Source: Undibacterium sp. YM2
GTDB lineage: Bacteria; Pseudomonadota; Gammaproteobacteria; Burkholderiales; Burkholderiaceae_D
Assembly (NCBI RefSeq): GCF_009937975.1
Contig: NZ_AP018441.1
Location: 2,418,001-2,482,000 of the forward strand
Direction: 5' to 3'
Length of the DNA stretch: 64,000 nt
A program made the position numbers and the translations under genes. Each line of letters opens with the position of its first letter. The stretch's first letter is position 1. Shown here piece by piece: positions 20,716 to 31,531 of the stretch. Under the pieces are notes generated by a model. The model did not search any database and had not been told where the DNA came from. It saw only the letters and a list, made by a program, of their open reading frames with translations.

Positions 20716-20952
20716 ATGAGCAATAAAGGGCAATTATTACAAGACCCATTTCTGAACGCTTTGCGTAAAGAACATATTCCTGTATCAATTTATCTGGTCA
20801 ATGGCATCAAATTGCAGGGCCATATCGAATCTTTCGACCAGTATGTGGTTTTGCTGCGTAATACTGTGACACAAATGGTTTACAAGCATGCTATTTCTAC
20901 CGTTGTGCCAGCACGCGCAGTCAGCATTAACACCGAGCCAGAGGCAGAGTAA
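20716..20952 (+). CDS. hfq: RNA chaperone Hfq
   Basis: Hexameric Sm-like protein that pairs small RNAs with mRNAs. It has 78 residues, the short betaproteobacterial form. The Sm1 motif ([21 protein letters not shown]) and Sm2 YKHAIST are intact, with a short acidic C-terminus. A good ribosome-binding site (TGGAG) precedes the ATG. hflX starts 3 bases downstream, the conserved hfq-hflX-hflK-hflC order. Confidence 0.98.
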   Translation: MSNKGQLLQDPFLNALRKEHIPVSIYLVNGIKLQGHIESFDQYVVLLRNTVTQMVYKHAISTVVPARAVSINTEPEAE

Positions 20953-20955
20953 TTT

Positions 20956-22110
20956 TTGAGTAATGAAATAAAGAAGCCGTCCATGCGCGCCGCTTTAGTC
21001 GGCGTGGATTTTGGTAAGGACGACTTTGCCGCCAGCCTGGAAGAGCTATCTTTGCTTTCGCAATCCGCGGGGGCAGAGCCAGTTACAACCATCACTTGCA
21101 AACGATCAAGCCCTGACGCTGCTTTTTTTGTCGGTAGCGGCAAGGCGGATGAGATTGCGCATGCTGTTGCCGACGCTACGCTGGATATAGTCATTTTTAA
21201 TCATGCACTCTCGCCGGCGCAACAGAGGAATCTGGAGCGCCACCTGAAAGTGAGGGTGGTTGATCGTACCAGCCTGATCCTGGATATTTTTGCTCAACGA
21301 GCCCAAAGTCATGAAGGTAAGGTCCAGGTAGAGTTGGCTCAGTTGCAACATCTTGCCACGCGATTGATACGCGGCTGGACGCATCTGGAAAGACAAAAAG
21401 GCGGTATAGGTTTGCGCGGCCCAGGCGAGACTCAGCTTGAGACTGATCGCCGCTTGCTGGGGGAGCGTGTCAAAATGCTCAAACAAAAGCTCGATAAGCT
21501 ACATAAGCAAAGGGAAACCCAGAGACGTTCGCGTGGCCGTAGTAATACCTTGTCGGTTTCTTTGGTCGGTTATACCAATGCGGGCAAGTCCAGTCTGTTT
21601 AATACCATGACCAAGGCAGGCGCTTATGCCGCCAATCAATTATTTGCAACGCTGGATACTACTTCGCGCCGCTTGTACCTGGGCGATGCGGGTAATATCG
21701 TCATTTCTGATACGGTTGGTTTTATTCGTGAATTGCCGCATCAACTCGTTGCAGCGTTCAGGGCAACATTGGAAGAAACGATACATGCCGATTTGCTCTT
21801 GCATGTCGTAGATGCAAGTAGTCCGGTAAGGTTTGACCAGATACAACAAGTCAACCAGGTGCTTGAAGAAATCGGCGCGGATCACATACCACAGATACTT
21901 GTGTGGAATAAGATAGATCTTGCTGAGCTGGAGCCTTCGGTCGAGGTAGATGATTGTGATAAAATCCAGAGGGTTTTTTTGAGTGCCCGCACCGGAGCAG
22001 GTATAGGTTTGTTACGCGAAGCTATCGCCGAATTCGCACTGGCAAAAACGTCTGGCATTGCGCAAACGGCAACGCCAGAGGCAGTTGATGCCCGCTTTGA
22101 TTTTCAGTAG
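20956..22110 (+). CDS. hflX: Ribosome-associated GTPase HflX
   Basis: GTPase that splits stalled ribosomes, chiefly in stress. It has 384 residues from TTG 20956, chosen because it lies 3 bases after hfq; ATG 20983 (MRAALVGVDFG) is a real alternative. The N-terminal glycine-rich HflX domain (GIGLRGPGETQLETDRR) is followed by the G domain with P-loop VGYTNAGKSSLF near residue 205 and switch DTVGFIRELPH. All G motifs are present. Confidence 0.95.
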   Translation: MSNEIKKPSMRAALVGVDFGKDDFAASLEELSLLSQSAGAEPVTTITCKRSSPDAAFFVGSGKADEIAHAVADATLDIVIFNHALSPAQQRNLERHLKVRVVDRTSLILDIFAQRAQSHEGKVQVELAQLQHLATRLIRGWTHLERQKGGIGLRGPGETQLETDRRLLGERVKMLKQKLDKLHKQRETQRRSRGRSNTLSVSLVGYTNAGKSSLFNTMTKAGAYAANQLFATLDTTSRRLYLGDAGNIVISDTVGFIRELPHQLVAAFRATLEETIHADLLLHVVDASSPVRFDQIQQVNQVLEEIGADHIPQILVWNKIDLAELEPSVEVDDCDKIQRVFLSARTGAGIGLLREAIAEFALAKTSGIAQTATPEAVDARFDFQ

Positions 22111-22177
22111 TCCAACCCACTATTCATTGGATAGCGACAGAATGCTTGTTTCATTTCTCAAAAGAATTGGTTTGACC

Positions 22178-23407
22178 ATGTCCATAAATGATCCGCAATG
22201 GGGGCGTGGTTCACAAAACAATAATCAAAATAATAATAAGCCCGATGGCAAAAAACCACCGGAAGGCCCACCTGATCTTGATCAGTTATGGAAAGACTTT
22301 ACCCAGAAATTGGGGCGTCTGTTCGGGCAAAATGGTGCTGGCGATAATGGTGGCAATTTTTCACCAGACTCATCTGGCGCTAAAGTTGGTGCATCCCTGA
22401 TTGTTGCCGTAATCGCGCTGGTATGGTTGTCCAGTGGTTTTTTCATCGTGCAAGAAGGGCAGACTGCTGTCATCACGACATTTGGTAAATTCAGCCATCA
22501 AACTTCTGCCGGCTTTAACTGGCGCTGGCCTTATCCTGTCCAAGGACATGAGATAGTCAATCTGTCGCAAGTCAGAACAGTGGAGATAGGCTACAAAAAA
22601 GGCTCAAAAGAGCGCGAATCCCTGATGTTGACTGATGATGAAAACATCGTCGATATTCAGTTTGCTGTCCAGTACACCTTGAACAATGCCGCAGACTGGC
22701 TGTATAACAACCGTGATCAGGAAGAGATGATACTTCAGGTCGCAGAAACTGTTGTCCGCGAGGTCGTCGGTAAAAGCTCCATGGATTTTGTCTTGTATGA
22801 AGGTCGTGAAAAAATAGCACTTGATGTCAGCGCAGGCATGCAAAAAATCCTGAATGCGTATGGTTCAGGTGTGCTGGTGGCGCAAGTGACTATGCAAAAT
22901 GTGCAGGCACCTGAGCAGGTCCAGGCTGTTTTTGAAGATGCGCAAAAAGCAAAGCAGGATAAAGAGCGCCTGAAAAATGAAGGCATAGCTTATGCCAATG
23001 ATGTTATTCCAAAAGCACGTGGTGAGGCGTCCCGGATGATACAAGAGGCAGAAGCATACAAGGGAAGTATCGTTGCCAATGCCCAGGGTAATGCTTCACG
23101 CTTCCAACAAGTGCTGGTTGAGTATCAAAAAGCGCCTGCCATTACCAGGGACAGGATGTACCTGGAAACCATGCAGCAAATATTTGCCAATACCAGCAAG
23201 GTGATGATGGATACCAAGACTGGTAATAATATGATTTATCTGCCTCTGGATAAAATCCAGGGCGATCAGGCAGCGAAAGTCGCGCCGGCGGCTCCTGCCC
23301 AGGTAACTATTCCCGCAGCAGAGCAGATACCTACCGTGGAAATGCGTTATGGCAAGGATGGAAGATCAAAAGATAACCGTGATACACGCGAAAGGGAGGG
23401 CAGATAA
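22178..23407 (+). CDS. hflK: FtsH protease modulator HflK
   Basis: Inner-membrane SPFH/prohibitin-family subunit that, with HflC, surrounds and tunes the FtsH protease. It has 409 residues from ATG 22178 (MSINDPQWGRG), chosen by family convention; ATG 22142 would add 12 residues. An Asn/Gly/Pro-rich N-terminus precedes one membrane segment (about 72-92) and the SPFH domain (VQEGQTAVITTFGKF). It overlaps hflC by 1 base (TAATG). Confidence 0.94.
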   Translation: MSINDPQWGRGSQNNNQNNNKPDGKKPPEGPPDLDQLWKDFTQKLGRLFGQNGAGDNGGNFSPDSSGAKVGASLIVAVIALVWLSSGFFIVQEGQTAVITTFGKFSHQTSAGFNWRWPYPVQGHEIVNLSQVRTVEIGYKKGSKERESLMLTDDENIVDIQFAVQYTLNNAADWLYNNRDQEEMILQVAETVVREVVGKSSMDFVLYEGREKIALDVSAGMQKILNAYGSGVLVAQVTMQNVQAPEQVQAVFEDAQKAKQDKERLKNEGIAYANDVIPKARGEASRMIQEAEAYKGSIVANAQGNASRFQQVLVEYQKAPAITRDRMYLETMQQIFANTSKVMMDTKTGNNMIYLPLDKIQGDQAAKVAPAAPAQVTIPAAEQIPTVEMRYGKDGRSKDNRDTREREGR

Positions 23408-24309
23408 TGAATAAGTTAGCTACTTTCCTCATTGCCATCTGTGGTGCAATTTTAATTGCTTACTCGACTATTTTTGTTGTTGATCAGCGTTCGCACGCGA
23501 TTGTCTTTGCTTTGGGTGAAGTCAAGTCTGTCATCAGTGAGCCTGGCTTGCACTTCAAGTTGCCACCACCATTCCAGAATGTCTTGTTGCTGGATAAACG
23601 TATTCTGACTATTGATACGAATACTGGTGATCGTTTTGTTACGTCGGAAAAGAAAAACATCCTGGTTGATTCGTATGTGAAGTGGCGTATCAAGGACCCA
23701 CGTCTGTATTTCGTCAGCTTCAATGGCGAAGAGCGCAGAGCACAAAACAGGATGTTGCAAATCATCAAGGCTGCCTTGAATGATGAAATTACCAAGCGTA
23801 AAGTTGGCGAAGTAATATCTACACAGCGTGGCAAGGTCATGGACGCCATCAAGAAAAAGGTTTCTGACGAAACCAGGCAGATAGGTGTGGAAATTATAGA
23901 TGTGCGCCTCAAGCGTGTTGATTACGTAGAGCAAATCAATAATTCGGTGTATGAACGCATGAAGGCCGAGCGTACCCGTGAAGCAAATGGTCTGCGCTCT
24001 ACCGGTGCAGCTGAAAAAGAAGAAATTAGCGCAGATGCTGACAAGCAAAGATTGGTGATCAAGGCTGAAGCTTATCGTGAAGCGCAAAAGATACGCGGTG
24101 CAGGTGACGCTGAAGCTTCACAGATTTATGCGCAGGCATTTGGTCAAAATCCAGAATTTTATAAGTTCTATCGCAGCCTTGAAGCGTATACTGCGTCATT
24201 CAAGAATAAGAGTGATGTCTTAGTAGTGGATCCAAACTCTGAGTTCTTTAAATATTTTAAGAGCCCTTCTTCGGTAGGTGGTAATGCTCCTGCTGCAAAG
24301 GGTAAGTAA
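23407..24309 (+). CDS. hflC: FtsH protease modulator HflC
   Basis: Partner of HflK in the periplasmic cage around FtsH. It has 300 residues with an N-terminal signal anchor (about 5-22), then the SPFH domain (VVDQRSHAIVFALGEVKSV, PGLHFKLPPPFQNV) and a coiled C-terminal part (ADADKQRLVIKAEAYREAQ). A long hairpin follows it before hisZ. Confidence 0.96.
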   Translation: MNKLATFLIAICGAILIAYSTIFVVDQRSHAIVFALGEVKSVISEPGLHFKLPPPFQNVLLLDKRILTIDTNTGDRFVTSEKKNILVDSYVKWRIKDPRLYFVSFNGEERRAQNRMLQIIKAALNDEITKRKVGEVISTQRGKVMDAIKKKVSDETRQIGVEIIDVRLKRVDYVEQINNSVYERMKAERTREANGLRSTGAAEKEEISADADKQRLVIKAEAYREAQKIRGAGDAEASQIYAQAFGQNPEFYKFYRSLEAYTASFKNKSDVLVVDPNSEFFKYFKSPSSVGGNAPAAKGK

Positions 24310-24340
24310 CACTCGCCACTGTAAATAGTGACTGTAGTGA

Positions 24341-24385
24341 CCGACAGCGATCTGCACAAATTTTGTGCAGATCGCTGTTTGTCGG
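24341..24385 (+). terminator. Long hairpin between hflC and hisZ (terminator or attenuator)
   Basis: CAGCGATCTGCACAAA (24345-24360) pairs perfectly with TTTGTGCAGATCGCTG (24362-24377), 16 bp with almost no loop; outer CCGA/TCGG adds 4 more. There is no immediate T-run, but eight T's lie at about 24407-24414, just before hisZ. It could terminate the hflK-hflC mRNA, attenuate hisZ, or be a near-palindromic DNA site. Confidence 0.5.
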
Positions 24386-24425
24386 ATAGACTCAACCAAT
24401 TTCTTGTTTTTTTTGATTGTTCTTC

Positions 24426-25577
24426 ATGCCAAATTGGCTTTTACCTGAAAATATCGCTGATATCTTGCCGTCCGAAGCACGCAAGATAGAAGAGTTGCGC
24501 CGTGTTCTCCTGGACAATTTCAGACTGTATGGCTACGAGCTGGTCATGCCGCCCATGCTGGAATACATAGAGTCCTTGCTGACCGGCGCCGGTCAGGATA
24601 TGGATTTGCGTACCTTCAAATTGGTAGATCAAATCTCTGGCCGTACCATGGGCCTGCGGGCTGATATGACCACGCAAGTAGCCCGTATTGATGCGCATCT
24701 CTTAAACCGCCATACTGTTACCCGTCTTTGCTATGCGGGCAGTGTCTTGCATACCAAGCCTTCTGGTCTGCACGCCACACGCGAGCCTTTGCAAATCGGC
24801 GCAGAAATTTATGGTCATGCTGGTCTGGAAGCGGATGCTGAAATCCAGGAGCTGGTATTGGCTTGTCTGGCACTTGCGCATGTGAAAGATGTCAGGCTGG
24901 ATATGTGTCACGTCGGTGTCTTGCGTGCCTTGCTGGCGGCAGATCCGCTCGCCAAAGCGCAGGAAAATACTCTATATGCCTTGCTGGAGGCAAAGGATTT
25001 GCCTAGCATCGATAAGCTGAGCAAGGATTTTTCACCCGAGGTGCGTGCTGCATTAATGGTTTTGCCAGGTTTATATGGCGATATTTCCGTTATCCAGAAA
25101 GCGCGTGCGGTACTGCCTGCATTTGAAGGCATACAGACCGCGCTCGACGAACTGGAGCATCTGGTGCGTTTGACTGGCACAACCCATGTCACGATAGATC
25201 TCGCTGATTTGCGTGGCTACCACTATCATAGTGGGGTGATGTTCAATGTATTTGTACCAGGTTTGCCAAACGCAGTGGCGCGTGGTGGTCGGTATGACCA
25301 TGTGGGTGAGGCTTTTGGCCGCTCACGTCCGGCGACTGGATTTTCCCTGGATTTGCGTGAGCTGGCGCGTCTGCTGCCATCCGCAGAGAGAAAGGATGCG
25401 ATCCGGGCTCCCTGGGGTAGTGACCCTGCATTGCGGGCAAAGATCGTAGAGCTGCGTAGCGAAGGTGAGATCGTTATTCAAAGCTTGCCTGGGCACGAGA
25501 ACGAACAAGACGAATTTGACTGCAATCGCACGCTCATTTTCGATGCGGGTAAATGGATTCTTCAAAATGTAGGTTGA
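24426..25577 (+). CDS. hisZ: ATP phosphoribosyltransferase regulatory subunit HisZ
   Basis: HisRS-like paralogue that activates and gives feedback control to short-form HisG, at the first step of histidine synthesis. It has 383 residues from ATG 24426 ([15 protein letters not shown]); TTG 24417 is the alternative. Class II synthetase-like motifs are present ([41 protein letters not shown]). Location between hflC and purA is a conserved betaproteobacterial arrangement. Confidence 0.94.
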   Translation: MPNWLLPENIADILPSEARKIEELRRVLLDNFRLYGYELVMPPMLEYIESLLTGAGQDMDLRTFKLVDQISGRTMGLRADMTTQVARIDAHLLNRHTVTRLCYAGSVLHTKPSGLHATREPLQIGAEIYGHAGLEADAEIQELVLACLALAHVKDVRLDMCHVGVLRALLAADPLAKAQENTLYALLEAKDLPSIDKLSKDFSPEVRAALMVLPGLYGDISVIQKARAVLPAFEGIQTALDELEHLVRLTGTTHVTIDLADLRGYHYHSGVMFNVFVPGLPNAVARGGRYDHVGEAFGRSRPATGFSLDLRELARLLPSAERKDAIRAPWGSDPALRAKIVELRSEGEIVIQSLPGHENEQDEFDCNRTLIFDAGKWILQNVG

Positions 25578-26894
<1,317 letters not shown>

Positions 26895-26911
26895 GAAGGA
26901 AAAATAAAAAT

Positions 26912-27451
26912 ATGAATATGCCTGCATCTACAGACAAGGACTTATGGGTTTCCTGGGAAGCCTATCATCGTTCCATTGAGCAGCTTGCATTGAAAGTGCA
27001 TGAGTCTGGCTGGAAATTTGATCAGGTCCTGTGTCTTGCCCGTGGTGGCTTGCGTCCTGGTGATATTTTCTCCAGAATATTTGACGTGCCTCTGGCGATT
27101 TTATCGACCAGTTCGTATCGCGAAGAATCAGGTACCGTACAGGGCACTCTGGATATAGGAAAGTATATTTCCATGACCAAGGGTGCGCTGCAAGGTAAAG
27201 TTTTGGTGGTCGATGATCTGGTCGATTCTGGCGTTACTCTGGAAAAAGTACTTGTGCATTTGCGTGAGAATTTCCCGGCTGTGACTGAAGTAAAATCAGC
27301 TGTGATCTGGTACAAGGCATGTTCATCAGTGGCTCCGGATTACTATCTCGACTATCTGGCGAACAATCCATGGATACACCAGCCTTTTGAAGAGTATGAC
27401 AGTATCAGGCCTCATCAGTTGAATGCCTGGTTGAAAAAGGGTGCAGCTTAA
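26912..27451 (+). CDS. Purine-type phosphoribosyltransferase
   Basis: Type I phosphoribosyltransferase, likely a purine salvage enzyme. It has 179 residues with the PRPP-binding motif VLVVDDLVDSGVTL (about residues 97-110) and an N-terminal CLARGGLRPG loop. The family pattern resembles xanthine/hypoxanthine-guanine phosphoribosyltransferases; the base used cannot be fixed from sequence. Its place after purA fits purine metabolism. Confidence 0.85.
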   Translation: MNMPASTDKDLWVSWEAYHRSIEQLALKVHESGWKFDQVLCLARGGLRPGDIFSRIFDVPLAILSTSSYREESGTVQGTLDIGKYISMTKGALQGKVLVVDDLVDSGVTLEKVLVHLRENFPAVTEVKSAVIWYKACSSVAPDYYLDYLANNPWIHQPFEEYDSIRPHQLNAWLKKGAA

Positions 27452-27463
27452 CTGACAGTCATG

Positions 27464-27493
27464 AAAACGGAAGCAATTTGCTTCCGTTTTTTT
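27464..27493 (+). terminator. Strong intrinsic terminator after the phosphoribosyltransferase
   Basis: AAAACGGAAGC (27464-27474) pairs with GCTTCCGTTTT (27480-27490) with a 5-base loop, and the right arm runs on into a seven-T tract ending at 27493. A classic Rho-independent terminator 13 bases after the stop, ending the hisZ-purA-phosphoribosyltransferase transcript. Confidence 0.93.
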
Positions 27494-27553
27494 ATGTCTA
27501 CGCTATGCGATTATCTTGTGCTTTATTGCAATGGGTGTCTTGTGTTCTGTGGA

Positions 27554-27563
27554 GGGGGGGGGG
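27554..27563. repeat. Homopolymer run of ten G
   Basis: Ten consecutive G bases in the non-coding stretch between the phosphoribosyltransferase terminator and the tRNA-Leu repeat. It is in no gene I accept. Such tracts are prone to slippage and to sequencing error. Confidence 0.9.
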
Positions 27564-27625
27564 CTCCCGCCAGACTTTGTTTGATTTGGATAATGCAGAT
27601 ATGATGCAGCTTGCGCTAATGATGA

Positions 27626-27652
27626 AGGCAAATGAGGCAAATGGAGCAAATG
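27626..27652 (+). repeat. Short tandem repeat, three 9-base units
   Basis: AGGCAAATG twice (27626-27634, 27635-27643) followed by GAGCAAATG (27644-27652). It directly abuts the left end of the duplicated tRNA-Leu segment. Confidence 0.8.
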
Positions 27653-27660
27653 TGGAATTG

Positions 27661-27690
27661 AAAAAGCCCGCTGATTTTCATCAGCGGGCT
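27661..27690 (-). terminator. Terminator of tRNA-Leu copy 1
   Basis: On the minus strand an 11-bp stem (arms 27680-27690 and 27665-27675, 4-base loop) runs into TTTTT at 27665-27661, 10 bases after the encoded CCA. Standard intrinsic terminator, identical to that of copy 2. Confidence 0.9.
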
Positions 27691-27700
27691 CTCAAATTTG

Positions 27701-27785
27701 TGGTGCCCACGGAGGGACTCGAACCCCCACATCCGAAGACACATGGACCTGAACCATGCGCGTCTACCAATTCCGCCACGTGGGC
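27701..27785 (-). tRNA. tRNA-Leu (anticodon CAG), copy 1
   Basis: 85 bases including an encoded CCA (27703-27701). Acceptor arms GCCCACG/CGTGGGC, D-arm with TGGCGGAATTGGTAGACGC, anticodon loop TTCAGGT giving CAG, a long class II variable arm (UGUC-UUCG-GAUG) and T-loop GGTTCGAGTCCC. It reads CUG leucine codons. A TATAAT box (27804-27799) lies upstream on the minus strand; no good -35 was found. Confidence 0.97.
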
Positions 27786-27798
27786 AACGGAAGGCGTA

Positions 27799-27804
27799 AT
27801 TATA
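27799..27804 (-). promoter_or_regulatory. Candidate -10 box of tRNA-Leu copy 1
   Basis: Exact TATAAT on the minus strand, 14 bases before the tRNA 5' end. There is no clear TTGACA at 16-18 bases, unlike copy 2, so this copy may be expressed more weakly. Confidence 0.5.
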
Positions 27805-27978
27805 GAGTATTTGACTGGCTTTGGGGAAATATTTCGGAGAAAATTTCGCATTATGGTGCCGGCAGGTAGAAAGTCGTTGGCAGCTTGGGCAGGAAGTGCA
27901 GGGTCAGGGGATTTCTTGCTTATACTTGCAAAACTGAATGCGTGGAATGTGCTGAATGTGAAATTCGAAGTGGAATTG

Positions 27979-28008
27979 AAAAAGCCCGCTGATTTTCATC
28001 AGCGGGCT
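27979..28008 (-). terminator. Terminator of tRNA-Leu copy 2
   Basis: Same 11-bp stem and T-run as copy 1 (arms 27998-28008 and 27983-27993). It lies between the two tRNA genes, so they are probably separate transcripts. Confidence 0.9.
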
Positions 28009-28017
28009 CTCAAATTT

Positions 28018-28102
28018 TGGTGCCCACGGAGGGACTCGAACCCCCACACCCGAAGGCACATGGACCTGAACCATGCGCGTCTACCAATTCCGCCACGTGG
28101 GC
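28018..28102 (-). tRNA. tRNA-Leu (anticodon CAG), copy 2
   Basis: 85 bases with encoded CCA. It is identical to copy 1 except in the variable arm, UGCC-UUCG-GGUG instead of UGUC-UUCG-GAUG. The two changes turn a U-A pair into C-G, so the arm stays paired. Same CAG anticodon. Confidence 0.97.
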
Positions 28103-28115
28103 AACGGAGAACAAC

Positions 28116-28143
28116 ATTATAAATTAATTGAAGCATTTGTCAA
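28116..28143 (-). promoter_or_regulatory. Consensus sigma-70 promoter of tRNA-Leu copy 2
   Basis: On the minus strand TTGACA (28143-28138) is separated by 16 bases from TATAAT (28121-28116), both perfect consensus boxes. The -10 ends 13 bases before the tRNA 5' end. Consistent with a strong stable-RNA promoter. Confidence 0.88.
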
Positions 28144-28261
28144 GGTGAGCCACCTTGCAGATACAAGAATTGTTAGGCGAAAGAGGTTTGCTACAGTAAA
28201 CTATGGCCTGATAAGATTTTGGCGTGAGCCAAATTAACTTTTTTAAGAAAAAATACAAAAT

Positions 28262-30757
28262 TTGAACAAGCATTTATACCCCATCCCCAGTCGCGAAGAG
28301 ATACTGGGTGTTCTACGTACTAACACGGCAAAAATGACGGCTACTGCAATAGCAGATGCGTTGTCAGTAAAACCTGAGGAGTTAGATGGCATGACACGAC
28401 GTTTAAGCGCGATGGAAAGAGATGGGCAAGTCAAAGTAGATAAAGGTGGAAATTATTCCATCGCCAATCACGATAACTTCATCAGCGGTAAAGTCAGCAG
28501 TCATCGCGAAGGTTATGGTTTCCTGATTCCTGATGATGGCAGTGAAGACCTGTTCCTGCCAGAGCGCGAAATGCAAAAGGTCTTGCATGGTGACCGTGTC
28601 ATGGCACGCGTGGTAGGTACTGACAGGCGTGGTCGTCTTGAAGGCGGCATACTTGAGATACTCGACCGTGCCAATACTCATGTCATCGGGCGGCTGTTAA
28701 ATGAAAACGGCGTCTGGATAGTTGCGCCTGAAGACAAACGCTTCAGCCAGGATATTTTATTGACCGGCGCACCGGGCAAAGCCAAGGCTGGTCAGGTTGT
28801 CAGCGTCGAGTTGACCGAACAACCGACCCGTTATGCGCAGCCAGTTGGCAAGATCGTTGAAATTCTGGGTGATGTTGATGACCCCGGCATGGAAATCGAA
28901 ATCGCTGTCCGCAAATTTGGTGTGCCTCATGAGTTTTCTGAAGCGGTAAAAAAAGCCGCAGCCAAATTGCCATCCGAGGTACGCGATATTGATCTGGCTG
29001 ACCGTGTGGATCTGCGTGACATTCCATTGGTGACTATCGATGGCGAAGACGCCCGCGATTTTGATGATGCAGTGTATTGTGAACCAGTCAAGATAGGCCG
29101 CAGTAAAGGTCACAGGCTGATCGTCGCCATTGCCGATGTCAGCCACTATGTCAACCCGAATGATGTGCTTGATGAAGAGGCGCTGTTGCGCAGTACGTCG
29201 GTGTATTTCCCGCGCAGGGTGATACCGATGTTGCCAGAGCGCCTGTCGAATGGCCTGTGTTCGCTTAATCCTGACGTCGATCGCCTGACGCTGGTGTGCG
29301 ATATGGTGATTACGCAAGACGGTGAAGTCACGGCTTACCAGTTTTATCCGGCGGTCATTCATTCTGCTGCGCGCTTCACTTATACCGAAGTGGCAGCCAT
29401 ACTGGGTAACACCAAGGGGCCAGAGGCTGCCAAGCGCCTGACCCTGGTGCCGCATCTCCTGCATTTGTATGAGGTCTTCCAGTCTCTATTGAGGGCACGC
29501 CATGCGCGTGGGGCCATCGATTTTGAAACGACAGAGACCTATATCGTTTGCAATCCATCTGGCAAGATAGAAAAAATACTGCCACGCACACGCAATGATG
29601 CACACAAGCTGATTGAAGAATGCATGCTGGCAGCCAATGTCTGCGCAGCAAATTTGCTGGAAACCTACAAGCATCCAGGCACTTATCGTATTCATGCAGG
29701 TCCGACCAAAGAGAAGCTGACCCAGGTCAGGAATTTCCTGAAACAGGTAGGTCTGTTCCTCAATGGTGGCGACAAGCCTTCAGCCTCGGATTATGCTGAG
29801 CTGATGAATAAAATTAAAGGGCGGCCAGATGCGCCGCTCTTGCAAACCATGCTGCTGCGTTCCATGCAGCAAGCGGTTTACAGCCCGGACAATATCGGCC
29901 ATTTTGGTTTGTCGTATGATGCTTATGCCCATTTCACCAGCCCTATACGCCGTTATCCCGATTTGCTGACCCACAGAGCGATCAAGGCTATTTTGCAGGG
30001 GCGTAAATATGAACCCAAGGGCATAGACCTGACGCTCTTGAATACTTCAGTATCGAATGCCGCCAGAAAACAGCAAATTGCTGACAAGGCCGCGGGCAAG
30101 AAGAAGGAAGAAAAAGAACAGACCATCTGGGATGCTCTGGGTGTCCACTGTTCTGCCAATGAGCGTCGTGCAGATGAAGCTTCACGTGATGTCGAAGCCT
30201 GGCTCAAATGCTACTTCATCCGTAACAAGGTTGGTGAAGAATTCACTGGCATGATCACTGGCGTGACACAGTTTGGTATCTTTGTCCAGCTCGATGAAAT
30301 TTTCATCGAAGGCCTGGTGCATGTCACTGAGCTCGGTGCTGACTACTTCCAGTTTGACGAAGCACGTCATGAGTTGCGTGGCGAACGCACGGGCAAGCGT
30401 TATCAGTTGACTGACAAAGTCACGGTGCAAGTCAGCCGTGTCGATCTGGATGCACGCAAGATAGATTTGGCCATAGTCCAGCCTGTATCACCACGCTCAG
30501 CTGGTCTGGTAGATGCTCGTGGTACAGCCACGAATGAAAAAAATCGCAAAGGTGCTGCCAGTGCCAAGAAAGCCTTGCTGGTACCTGAAGAAAAAGCCGT
30601 GGCAAATTATGGCAGGGGCGTTAAAGCTGCTCCAGCCAGGAAAGTAAAAGAAGAAAGTTTTTCTGGTGGACGTCGCCAGAAATCTTCGCCTGCTGCTGCC
30701 AGTGCAAAGAAAAAAGCACCAGCTGCCGCTGGTAAGTCAGCGAAGAAAAGACGTTAG
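28262..30757 (+). CDS. rnr: Ribonuclease R
   Basis: Processive 3'-to-5' exoribonuclease for structured RNA, rRNA and mRNA decay. It has 831 residues from TTG 28262, preceded by an A-rich AAGAAAA; the N-terminal [14 protein letters not shown] helix-turn-helix supports this start. Two cold-shock-like OB domains, the RNB catalytic domain with [13 protein letters not shown] (about 256-268), an S1 domain (about 658-740) and a Lys/Ala-rich basic tail (about 760-831) are all present. It is followed 35 bases later by rlmB, as in many Proteobacteria. Confidence 0.96.
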   Translation: MNKHLYPIPSREEILGVLRTNTAKMTATAIADALSVKPEELDGMTRRLSAMERDGQVKVDKGGNYSIANHDNFISGKVSSHREGYGFLIPDDGSEDLFLPEREMQKVLHGDRVMARVVGTDRRGRLEGGILEILDRANTHVIGRLLNENGVWIVAPEDKRFSQDILLTGAPGKAKAGQVVSVELTEQPTRYAQPVGKIVEILGDVDDPGMEIEIAVRKFGVPHEFSEAVKKAAAKLPSEVRDIDLADRVDLRDIPLVTIDGEDARDFDDAVYCEPVKIGRSKGHRLIVAIADVSHYVNPNDVLDEEALLRSTSVYFPRRVIPMLPERLSNGLCSLNPDVDRLTLVCDMVITQDGEVTAYQFYPAVIHSAARFTYTEVAAILGNTKGPEAAKRLTLVPHLLHLYEVFQSLLRARHARGAIDFETTETYIVCNPSGKIEKILPRTRNDAHKLIEECMLAANVCAANLLETYKHPGTYRIHAGPTKEKLTQVRNFLKQVGLFLNGGDKPSASDYAELMNKIKGRPDAPLLQTMLLRSMQQAVYSPDNIGHFGLSYDAYAHFTSPIRRYPDLLTHRAIKAILQGRKYEPKGIDLTLLNTSVSNAARKQQIADKAAGKKKEEKEQTIWDALGVHCSANERRADEASRDVEAWLKCYFIRNKVGEEFTGMITGVTQFGIFVQLDEIFIEGLVHVTELGADYFQFDEARHELRGERTGKRYQLTDKVTVQVSRVDLDARKIDLAIVQPVSPRSAGLVDARGTATNEKNRKGAASAKKALLVPEEKAVANYGRGVKAAPARKVKEESFSGGRRQKSSPAAASAKKKAPAAAGKSAKKRR

Positions 30758-30792
30758 TACCTCAAAGAAATGCATGTAAAGAAAAGAATGAA

Positions 30793-31524
30793 ATGAAAAG
30801 TAAAATGATTTTTGGTTTCCATGCGGTGACCTCCCGGATCCGTCATGAAGCCTCTTCTGTCGAAGAAATCTATGTAGATTCGTCCCGCGTCGATGGTCGT
30901 ATGAAAGACCTGCTGCAGGCAGCAAAAGCTGCTGGTGTGCGCATCATTCCGGCAGATGATCAGCGCCTCAGCAATATTGTCGGTACACGTCGCCATCAGG
31001 GTGTAGTAGCGAAGGCCAGTGAATTGTCACTGGCACGTAATCTCGATGAATTGCTCGATGCGATTGATGGCCCGCCTTTGTTGCTGGTGCTGGATGGCAT
31101 CACGGACCCACATAACCTGGGTGCCTGCCTGCGCGTGGCTGACGGCGCGGGTGCGCATGCAGTTATCGCTCCAAAGGACAGGGCAGTGGGCTTGAATGCG
31201 ACTGCAGCCAAGGTTGCCAGTGGCGCTGCTGAAACAGTGCCTTACATCACCGTCACCAATCTGGCGCGCACCCTGCGTGAATTGAAAGACCGTGATATCT
31301 GGCTGGTTGGTACCTCAGATGAAGTCGAAAAAAATATCTACGATGTTGATTTCAAGGTTGGTTGCGCCATCGTCATGGGTTCTGAAGGTGAGGGCATGCG
31401 CCGCCTGACCCGTGAAACCTGCGATATGCTGGTCAGTGTCCCCATGTTCGGTTCTGTAGAAAGCCTGAATGTCTCCGTGGCTTCAGGTGTTTGTCTGTAC
31501 GAAGCCCGCCGTCAGCGTCTGTAA
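30793..31524 (+). CDS. rlmB: 23S rRNA (guanosine-2251-2'-O)-methyltransferase RlmB
   Basis: SpoU/TrmH-family knotted SAM enzyme. It has 243 residues. The N-terminal L30e-like substrate-binding domain is followed by the SPOUT motifs: [32 protein letters not shown] and [19 protein letters not shown]. It sits directly after rnr as in E. coli. Confidence 0.96.
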   Translation: MKSKMIFGFHAVTSRIRHEASSVEEIYVDSSRVDGRMKDLLQAAKAAGVRIIPADDQRLSNIVGTRRHQGVVAKASELSLARNLDELLDAIDGPPLLLVLDGITDPHNLGACLRVADGAGAHAVIAPKDRAVGLNATAAKVASGAAETVPYITVTNLARTLRELKDRDIWLVGTSDEVEKNIYDVDFKVGCAIVMGSEGEGMRRLTRETCDMLVSVPMFGSVESLNVSVASGVCLYEARRQRL

Positions 31525-31531
31525 GCCATCG

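Larger units (their letters stand above)
27652..27791. repeat. Direct repeat containing tRNA-Leu, copy 1
   Basis: 140-base segment (terminator plus tRNA-Leu) repeated at 27970-28108. The copies differ by a 1-base indel beside the CCA end and two substitutions in the tRNA variable arm. This is a local tandem duplication with 178 bases between the units. Confidence 0.9.
27970..28108. repeat. Direct repeat containing tRNA-Leu, copy 2
   Basis: Second unit of the duplication at 27652-27791. The flanking DNA differs, so each unit has its own promoter region. Confidence 0.9.

Noticed and set aside
27478..28122. A 214-residue open frame across the tRNA-Leu region
   Set aside because: It runs antisense through both tRNA genes and both terminators; its internal repeats come from the tRNA duplication.
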